DNA from: Caldifarciminota bacterium
GTDB taxonomy: Bacteria > Hydrothermota > Tepidihabitantia > Tepidihabitantales > Tepidihabitantaceae
Length of the DNA stretch: 7,384 bases
Direction: 5' to 3'
Assembly (NCBI GenBank): GCA_011049385.1
Contig: DSBX01000141.1
Coordinates: 1-7,384, forward strand
Made by a program: the position numbers and the translations under genes. Shown here piece after piece: positions 1 through 4,640 of the stretch (the stretch's first letter is position 1; each line of letters opens with the position of its first letter). The notes under the pieces were generated by a model. That model ran no database searches and was not told the origin of the DNA. It saw only the letters and a list, made by a program, of their open reading frames with translations.

Positions 1-261
1 CACCCCGCCTGGCCCGCAGGGCCAGTGCCCGCCCACCCGGTCACCAACGGCACCGCGACCCTGCGGTTCGAGAGCTTGGTCCCGCGCCTGACGGTGAACG
101 TCTACGATGTCGCGGGGAGTTCCGTGTTCGCCACCCGGTTACCCGGCCATTCGGCCACCGGGACGCTCACGCTCGACCTGCGCACACTCGGGGCGGGAGT
201 CTACCTGGTCCGGGTCGAGGCGAGCGGCTTCAGCTCGACGCGGAAGCTGACGATAAGGTAG
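1..261 (+). CDS. 3' end of a secreted protein with a T9SS type A sorting domain (partial)
   Basis: The frame is open from the first base and ends at TAG 259-261, giving 86 visible residues. The GTG at 25 is probably an internal Val rather than a start, because the reading is protein-like before it and no Shine-Dalgarno sequence precedes it. The visible part matches the C-terminal 'Por secretion system / T9SS type A' domain: a His-Pro-Val-Thr-Asn-Gly entry like the usual 'NP..G.a.l.f' motif, then a Val-Tyr-Asp-Val-Ala-Gly strand, then LGAGVYLVRVEA, and a Lys-Leu-Thr-Ile-Arg end. In that family the domain directs an exported protein through the outer membrane and is usually cleaved or anchored at the surface. 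The LGAGVY strand is nearly the same as in the tail of the facing propeller gene, so both are probably cargo of one T9SS. The catalytic or binding part lies outside the window, so function cannot be stated. Confidence 0.8.
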   Translation, partial: HPAWPAGPVPAHPVTNGTATLRFESLVPRLTVNVYDVAGSSVFATRLPGHSATGTLTLDLRTLGAGVYLVRVEASGFSSTRKLTIR

Positions 262-283
262 CGCCCGGCCGTCCGCCGGGCGC
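261..283. terminator. GC hairpin between convergent genes
   Basis: GCGCCCGGC (261-269) pairs perfectly with GCCGGGCGC (275-283) around a 5-nt loop. The stem starts at the last base of the upstream TAG stop and lies 21 nt from the stop of the convergent propeller gene. There is no T tract on either side, so it is not a classical intrinsic terminator. Position and symmetry suggest a bidirectional transcription-end or 3'-protecting hairpin. Confidence 0.45.
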
Positions 284-303
284 GACCTCACGACCGATTC
301 GCG

Positions 304-1530
304 CTAACGGGCTATGACCAGCCTCGCGCCGACGGCTGTGTCATGTTGCTCGGTTCTGAGGTAGTAGACACCGGCGCCGAGGGCACGAAGGTCAAACTCG
401 CCTCTGCCGCCGGTGAGGGTCCACCGCGCGCGGTAACGACCGCTCGCGTCGTAAAGCAGGAGGGCCTGCGCTCCCGGCCCGGCCGAACCGAGCCGAACCG
501 CCACGCGGCCGGCCGCCGGGTTCGGATACAGATCGAGACCGCGCAACCGGCCCGACTCCGGCTCTTCGGCGATCCCGACCGGCCCTTCGTACACCTGCAA
601 CCCGCAGCCCCAGTCCGCGATGTAGATGAGCGAGCCATGGACCCGGATATCGTAGCACTGCCAGGGCGTGTCGTAGTGTCCGACGAGTTCCGGGCCGGCC
701 GGGTCCGTGCAATCGAAGACCCGGAAGCCGTCGCGATGGTTGGCCACGTAGACCAGGTGGCCATCCGCGTGTACGCCCAGCGGCGTGTCCGGGATCATCG
801 TTCGGCTGACCACGACCGGGCTTGCCGGATCCGAGATATCCAGGATGACCAGCGCCGAGTCGTCACAGGCCAGGAATGCCAGATTGTCGCGGCCGGAGAC
901 TTCGCGCACTGAACCGGGGGCGAGGTAGTAGCCGAGTTCGACCGGGTCCGCCGGGTCGCTGACATCCACGACCCGGAAACCGGCGGTGTCGGACGCGATG
1001 AACGCATGGTTGGCGTCCGCGCTGAGCGCAACTCCGAGCGTACTGCCTGGCAGTTGGATACTGCCGACCTCCTCAGGACGAGCCGGGTCGGAGACATCGA
1101 CGACCCGGAGCCCGAACCTGGTGTCGGTAACATACACGCGGTTGCCCGCGACCGCGAGCCCGGAGGCGTCGCGCGGGCTTGAAAGCTCACCGAGCTGGAC
1201 CGGGTTGCCGGGAGACTCGGTGTTGTGGATGTACAGGCCGCCGGATGCGCTGTACAGGCGGTTCCCGGTATGGACCATATCCTTGACCCTGCCCGCGGTC
1301 CTGATGCCCTCGGAGAGCAGTGCCGGTTCGGTCGGGTCGGCGACATTCAGGACGTACACCCCGCCCCCGGCACCAAGGAAGACGAGATTCCGCGCCGGGT
1401 CGCAGGCTACGGCCATCGTCGGCCCGAACGGCCAGTTCCCGGCCAGCCGGCAGTTGAGCGAATCCGCTGGAGAAGCTGGAGCGAGAGCCGTCACCAGCAC
1501 CAGCAAAGCCGCAATGAACGACCTGTCCAT
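304..1530 (-). CDS. Secreted LVIVD-repeat beta-propeller protein with T9SS sorting domain
   Basis: This protein has 408 residues. Residues 1-22 form a signal peptide (MDR, then a hydrophobic AALLVLVTALA core and an Ala-Ser-Pro-Ala end). Seven LVIVD-type modules begin near residues 58, 99, 141, 185, 227, 269 and 311, spaced 41-44 residues. Typical units are LRVVDVSDPARP (141) and FRVVDVSDPADP (185). Seven evenly spaced blades fit a closed seven-bladed propeller. The last blade runs into an Ala-Glu-Glu-Pro linker and a T9SS type A tail (about 332-408: LDLYPNPAAG, then LGAGVYYLR, ending LVIAR). LVIVD proteins are surface or extracellular and mostly uncharacterised; a binding or adhesion role is inferred. 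Start ATG 1528-1530 is preceded by a purine-rich GGAAGAGAGAG stretch. The gene is 26 nt downstream of the 1557-2480 gene, has no promoter I can see, and is probably co-transcribed with it. Stop is TAG. Confidence 0.88.
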   Translation of the reverse strand: MDRSFIAALLVLVTALAPASPADSLNCRLAGNWPFGPTMAVACDPARNLVFLGAGGGVYVLNVADPTEPALLSEGIRTAGRVKDMVHTGNRLYSASGGLYIHNTESPGNPVQLGELSSPRDASGLAVAGNRVYVTDTRFGLRVVDVSDPARPEEVGSIQLPGSTLGVALSADANHAFIASDTAGFRVVDVSDPADPVELGYYLAPGSVREVSGRDNLAFLACDDSALVILDISDPASPVVVSRTMIPDTPLGVHADGHLVYVANHRDGFRVFDCTDPAGPELVGHYDTPWQCYDIRVHGSLIYIADWGCGLQVYEGPVGIAEEPESGRLRGLDLYPNPAAGRVAVRLGSAGPGAQALLLYDASGRYRARWTLTGGRGEFDLRALGAGVYYLRTEQHDTAVGARLVIAR

Positions 1531-1556
1531 AGTGACTCTCTCTTCCGTGCGCTCGC

Positions 1557-2480
1557 CTAGCGGGCCTTGACCAGCCGGGCGGTGCGGGTCGTGCCGTTGG
1601 CAACGAGCTCAACGCAGTACACGCCCGGCGGCGCATCGTCCGCCGGCCAGGCAAGCGTCCGGCGTCCGGCCGACTGCACGCCGTCGGCCAACCGCGCGAC
1701 TTCGCGCCCGGCGGCATCACGGACGACACACCTTACCGAGCCGCCCTGCGCCAGTTCGTAATGGATGACCGCCCGGTCGGCGATGTGACTGCGCTCGACG
1801 GCGAGTGAAGGTCCGGCGATGGTGTTGCGGCCCTGCTCTTCAATCCCGACGGCGGTGAGCGAGATGTTGTCGGCGGAGACCTCCGCCCATCCGCCCCCTC
1901 AAGTACCGTTGACGTAGGAGTAGAGCTTGACCTCGATGCGGCGCACCGCCGCAGGGTCCACCCCCGGCAGGTTGTCCGCGATCTCCTGAGCGATGTCGAG
2001 CTCGTAGCTGTTCCACACGCTCGGCAAGTCTATGTCGTGAAGCTTCAGCGTGTCGCTCTCGCGCCAGGTATTGTACTGGTCGCGCAGGATGAACATCGTT
2101 GTGCCCAGTTCATCGCCGTCAGCGTTCAGGTAACTGACGATGAATGCGCCGGTTGGCCAGCAGGTGGTAGACCCGCCCACAATCGCCATCCGGGCGTCAA
2201 AGGTCAGGGTCAGGTTCGCGCCCGGCACCTCGACCTGCTGTCCCAGCGCGGCGTGGTAGGCAAGCTGCTTGAACACCTTGGCGGCATAGCCGGGCGTCGG
2301 TTGGCCGAGCGTGTCCGAACGCTCGAACCGGTGGCTGCCGGCCACGTGGCTCACGTCCTGCTCCCAGCCGACGGTCAACGGCTGTTCGAAATCGCCGTTG
2401 GTCAGCAGATTACCGTTGGTGACACCGGCGGCCACCAGCACGAACAAGACCGCGCCGGTAACCGTATCCTTCCATTTCAT
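1557..2480 (-). CDS. Secreted beta-sandwich-like protein with T9SS tail, interrupted by an in-frame TGA
   Basis: The frame runs 307 residues from ATG 2478-2480 to TAG 1557-1559, with one TGA at codon 194 (1899-1901). I chose this ATG because GGAGG (2486-2490) lies 5 nt upstream and a signal peptide follows at once (MKWKDT, then AVLFVLVAAGV). An in-frame ATG at 2528 has no ribosome site. Residues 24-193 look like a carbohydrate-binding/galactose-binding-like jelly roll: NLLTNGDFEQP entry, Val-Gly-Trp-Glu, LTLTFDARM strand, ending in RIEVKLYSYVNGT. After the TGA the same frame continues as GGGWAEVSADNISLTAVG, which reads like the last jelly-roll strand. A T9SS/FlgD-like tail follows (AVIHYEL, DAAGREVARL, PPGVYCVELV, ending RLVKAR). 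Function is unknown; surface glycan or particle binding is a guess. The gene is intact only if TGA is read through; otherwise it is a recent pseudogene or carries a base error. Cys107 is the only Cys before the TGA. Confidence 0.72.
1872..1901 (-). promoter_or_regulatory. In-frame TGA followed by a SECIS-like stem-loop
   Basis: Reading the minus strand, TGA (1901-1899) is followed after 11 nt by GGCGGA (1887-1882), loop GGTC (1881-1878) and TCCGCC (1877-1872), a perfect 6-bp stem. The loop begins 17 nt after the TGA. Bacterial SECIS elements sit directly behind the UGA, with an apical loop containing G and U about this far away; the E. coli fdhF element has a GGUC loop at a very similar distance. 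The bulged U known in the E. coli stem is missing here. Short GC stems also arise easily by chance in DNA this rich in GC. The structure is seen; its role as a recoding signal is hypothesis. Confidence 0.3.
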
Positions 2481-2485
2481 CGGAC

Positions 2486-2490
2486 CCTCC
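2486..2490 (-). promoter_or_regulatory. Shine-Dalgarno GGAGG that fixes the start at 2480
   Basis: The minus strand reads GGAGG-GTCCG-ATG. A consensus site 5 nt before ATG 2478-2480, with a signal peptide starting at that Met, favours this start over the in-frame ATG at 2528, which would put 16 charged residues ahead of the signal peptide. Confidence 0.75.
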
Positions 2491-2557
2491 GTTCGAGACG
2501 ACTCAACAGACTTGTCGTCCAGCTTCATCGTAATCGGGATTGCGCCATAAGCTTGAA

Positions 2558-2586
2558 ATGATACCCCGGCTGTGACCGGCAGTCAA
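2558..2586 (-). promoter_or_regulatory. Sigma70-like promoter of the 2480-1557 / 1530-304 unit
   Basis: On the minus strand TTGACT (2586-2581) and TATCAT (2563-2558) are separated by 17 nt. This is 5/6 for the -35 box and 5/6 for the -10 box at ideal spacing. Transcription would start near 2551, giving a leader of about 70 nt before ATG 2480. The -35 box lies inside one arm of the inverted repeat at 2582-2610. Confidence 0.65.
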
Positions 2587-2610
2587 ACGCCATCCTCGCT
2601 GGGGTTTGAC
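2582..2610. repeat. Inverted repeat GTCAAAC-N15-GTTTGAC overlapping a -35 box
   Basis: GTCAAAC (2582-2588) and GTTTGAC (2604-2610) are perfect inverted copies; two more pairs (CC 2590-2591 with GG 2601-2602) follow one mismatch. There is no T tract, so a terminator for glyQ is unlikely. Overlap with the -35 element makes an operator possible. Confidence 0.4.
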
Positions 2611-2646
2611 AAGGCCGGCTGGGCGGGACGAGACCCGGCACTCAGG

Positions 2647-2659
2647 CACCGGACCGGTG
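2647..2659. repeat. Short palindrome CACCGG-A-CCGGTG downstream of glyQ
   Basis: Perfect 6-bp arms around a single base lie 20 nt beyond the glyQ stop. The loop is too small for the full RNA hairpin and no T tract follows, so a protein-binding site or chance is as likely as a terminator. The rest of 2611-2678 shows nothing I recognise. Confidence 0.25.
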
Positions 2660-2678
2660 ATCAGCGGTCGGAGAGCCG

Positions 2679-3578
2679 CTACGCGTCCGGTGAACCGGAC
2701 GCCTCCGCGCTGTTCTGTGCCGCCTTCTTGAGGCAGGTCGTCGCCGCCAGCCGGGCGAGCCGACGCACCCGGCCGATGTAGTTCTCGCGCTCCGAGACGC
2801 TGATTGCCCCCCGGGCTTCGAGCAGGTTGAAGCAGTGCGAGCATTTGATGACGTGGTGGTAGCCGGGATAGACCAGGCCCAGCCCGAGCAGGCGCTTCGC
2901 CTCGGCCTCGAACCGGTCGAAGAGCTCGCGCTGGAAGGTGACGTCGGCCTCGTCGAAGTTGTAGACGCAGAACTCTTCTTCGTTCTGGCGGTAGATGTCG
3001 CCCCAGGTGAGATGCTCGTTCCAGCGCACGTCGAAGATGCTCTCGGCATTCTGGATGAACATCGCCAGCCGTTCGAGCCCGTAGGTGATTTCGACCGGGA
3101 TGACGGCAAGGTCCACCGAGCCGCACTGCTGGAAGTAAGTGAACTGGGTGATCTCGATGCCGTTCAGGTCCACTTCCCAGCCCAGCCCCCACGCGCCCAG
3201 CGTCGGCGACTTCCAGTCGTCCTCGATGAAACGGACGTCGTTGTCGTCAAGGCTGATGCCGATGGCTTCGAGGCTCTTGAGATACTGGTCCTGGACGTCC
3301 GGCGGCGCGGGCTTGAGGATGACCTGCATCTGCCAGAACTGCTGGACCCGGAGCGGGTTCCTGGCGTAGCGGCCGTCGCGCGGCCGCTGGGAGGGTTCGC
3401 AGTAGACGACATTCCAGGGCCGGGAATCGAGCACCCGGATGAAGGTCGCCGGGTTGAAGGTGCCGGCCCCGACCTCGGAGTTGTAGGGCGAGAGAATCGC
3501 ACAGCCCCGGCTCGCCCAGTACTGCTGGAGCCGCTGGATGATCTCCTGCAGGGTCGGCGGCGCGGGAGCGGAGGCCAT
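2679..3578 (-). CDS. glyQ: Glycyl-tRNA synthetase, alpha subunit
   Basis: This is the alpha (catalytic) subunit of the bacterial alpha2beta2 class II glycyl-tRNA synthetase, which activates glycine with ATP and charges tRNA-Gly in the cytoplasm. Its 299 residues match the family (about 300). It begins with TLQEIIQRLQQYWASRGCAI, followed by PYNSEVGAGTFNPATF (31-46), the motif 2 region CEPSQRPRDGRYARNPLRVQ (60-79), FWQMQVILKP (81-90), SPTLGAWGLGWEV (124-136), and motif 3 YGLERLAMF (166-174) with Arg170. Start ATG 3576-3578 lies 4 nt after the stop of the HD gene, so translation is probably coupled; no strong ribosome site is visible. Stop is TAG. The beta subunit gene (glyS), often directly downstream, is not here: 150 nt of non-coding DNA and then a secreted-protein gene follow. 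The C-terminus ends in a polar tail (about 286-299). Confidence 0.97.
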   Translation of the reverse strand: MASAPAPPTLQEIIQRLQQYWASRGCAILSPYNSEVGAGTFNPATFIRVLDSRPWNVVYCEPSQRPRDGRYARNPLRVQQFWQMQVILKPAPPDVQDQYLKSLEAIGISLDDNDVRFIEDDWKSPTLGAWGLGWEVDLNGIEITQFTYFQQCGSVDLAVIPVEITYGLERLAMFIQNAESIFDVRWNEHLTWGDIYRQNEEEFCVYNFDEADVTFQRELFDRFEAEAKRLLGLGLVYPGYHHVIKCSHCFNLLEARGAISVSERENYIGRVRRLARLAATTCLKKAAQNSAEASGSPDA

Positions 3579-3582
3579 CGGC

Positions 3583-4128
3583 TCAGAGCCCGAGGTCCGC
3601 GGCGATGCCCTTCATCGCCTCGAGGCAGGTGCCGACGAAATCCTCCAGCGTCAGCCCGAGCCGGGAACAGGTCGCAATCTGCTCCCGGTTCGCGCCCGCC
3701 GCGAACCGCCGTTCCGCGTACCGCCGCATCACGAACTCCGTGTCCAGCCCGGCCAGCTTCCTGTCCGGGTGCATCAGCGCGGACGCGACGATGAGCCCGG
3801 TGAGCGGGTCCACCGCGTAGAGCGCCTTGTCGAGGTCGGACTCGACCGGCGCGTTGTCGGCGTGGGCCTTGACCGCGTTGACGATCTCGCCGTCCACGCC
3901 CCGGCCGGACAGCATCTCCCCCGCGACGAGGCCGTGGCGGGCCGGGTCCTGGGCGGTCTGCTCGTAGTCGAGGTCGTGGACCAGCCCGGCCAGGCCCCAG
4001 CGCTCCGGGTCGCCGCCGCGCCCGGGCGCCAACGCCCGCAGGCAGGCCTCGGTCGCGAGCATGTGCTTCTGGAGATTGCGGTTCTTCACCTCGGCCCGGA
4101 CCAGGGTCCAGGCTTCTTCACGCGTCAC
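3583..4128 (-). CDS. HD-superfamily (HDIG-like) predicted hydrolase
   Basis: This 181-residue protein has HD-domain metal ligands: His22, the His51-Asp52 pair in LVHDLDYEQT, His65, His89 (KAHAD) and Asp107 (VDPLTGLIVASALM). Length and the ordered FAAGANREQI and LEDFVGTCLEAMKGIAADLGL-type C-terminus resemble the small 'predicted hydrolase, HD superfamily' group (COG2316-like). HD proteins hydrolyse phosphate esters, often nucleotides; the substrate here is unknown. Start GTG 4126-4128 is chosen because the frame is closed by TGA a few codons upstream and a GAGG lies at a usable distance. Stop is TGA (3583-3585), directly before glyQ. The protein ends where the family ends, so TGA is a genuine stop in this genome. 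It is the first gene of an HD-glyQ unit with its own promoter at 4161-4188. Confidence 0.88.
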   Translation of the reverse strand: MTREEAWTLVRAEVKNRNLQKHMLATEACLRALAPGRGGDPERWGLAGLVHDLDYEQTAQDPARHGLVAGEMLSGRGVDGEIVNAVKAHADNAPVESDLDKALYAVDPLTGLIVASALMHPDRKLAGLDTEFVMRRYAERRFAAGANREQIATCSRLGLTLEDFVGTCLEAMKGIAADLGL

Positions 4129-4160
4129 GGCCGGCCTCGGGTTTGCGTCTCATACCGGGG

Positions 4161-4188
4161 ATGATAACATCGGCCTCACGGCTGTCAA
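4161..4188 (-). promoter_or_regulatory. Sigma70-like promoter of the HD hydrolase-glyQ unit
   Basis: On the minus strand TTGACA (4188-4183, perfect -35) and TATCAT (4166-4161, 5/6 -10) are 16 nt apart. The predicted start is near 4154, giving a leader of about 25 nt before GTG 4128. The promoter lies in the 79-nt gap after the PPC gene and separates the HD-glyQ unit from topA-PPC. Confidence 0.7.
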
Positions 4189-4207
4189 TCACCCGCGCCC
4201 GGCCGGG

Positions 4208-4639
4208 CTAACCGCGGGCGGGCAGGCGCAGGAGCTTGAGACCGGTGCGTTCGTCGAGCGCGCGGGCGAGCTTCCTAAGCCCGGGCTGTATCGCGACCTC
4301 GCAGGTGACCGAGACCCGGGCGCGGTAGAGATGACCGCCCCGCACCGCCATCTTCGCATCGCCGATGATGCAGTGGACGTGGCAGACCGGGTCCCGACCG
4401 TCCCAGGCGATGTTGCCCAGAAGCGAGAGAATCTCGTAATCACCCCGGAACACGCGGCGGCGGTAGACACGGTTCTTGAGGTCAAAGAGCCCGAGTTCGA
4501 TTTCGTCCGCGGCCCCGATGCCGGAGATGATGCCCGAGCCGATGCGCCGCGCCCGCACGAATTCGACCAGCGTCGGCAGGACGTCTTCGCCCGGGTCGAG
4601 CCGCAACTGGTAGAACGCGCCCGGTTTCGCCCAGCGCAC
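4208..4639 (-). CDS. PPC-domain (DUF296) protein
   Basis: This 143-residue protein consists only of a PPC (plants and prokaryotes conserved)/DUF296 domain, the usual length for bacterial members. It contains FYQLRLDPGEDVLPTLVEFV (9-28), GSGIISGIGAADEIELGLFD (34-53), the His-X-His pair CHVHC (His87, His89) and GGH (His103) with the following Val-Thr-Cys-Glu-Val strand. The three His are the conserved metal-site pattern of the family. These domains form trimers; plant relatives are fused to AT-hook DNA-binding segments, while the bacterial role is poorly known. I chose GTG 4637-4639, one base after the topA stop, because the domain begins there and the purine-rich GGAAAGAAGAAGAAG just upstream can serve as ribosome site. 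A frame extending up to 4747 only shadows the topA Lys-rich tail. The tight junction implies co-transcription and translational coupling with topA. Stop is TAG. Confidence 0.88.
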   Translation of the reverse strand: MRWAKPGAFYQLRLDPGEDVLPTLVEFVRARRIGSGIISGIGAADEIELGLFDLKNRVYRRRVFRGDYEILSLLGNIAWDGRDPVCHVHCIIGDAKMAVRGGHLYRARVSVTCEVAIQPGLRKLARALDERTGLKLLRLPARG

Positions 4640-4640
4640 G

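Noticed and set aside
1899..1901. Genome-wide reassignment of TGA to a sense codon
   Set aside because: The HD gene ends at TGA 3583-3585 exactly at the family's C-terminus and directly before glyQ, and TGG is used normally for Trp; any recoding must be local.
2481..2528. Start of the beta-sandwich gene at ATG 2528
   Set aside because: No ribosome site, and it would place 16 charged residues before the signal peptide; ATG 2480 has GGAGG at 5 nt.
2835..3794. A 319-codon plus-strand open frame over glyQ and the HD gene
   Set aside because: It spans two real minus-strand genes, has no recognisable domain and is an effect of high GC.
4197..4208. Palindrome GCCCGGCCGGGC at the end of the PPC gene as a terminator
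   Set aside because: With a minimal loop only 4 bp can pair and no T tract follows; probably chance in GC-rich DNA.
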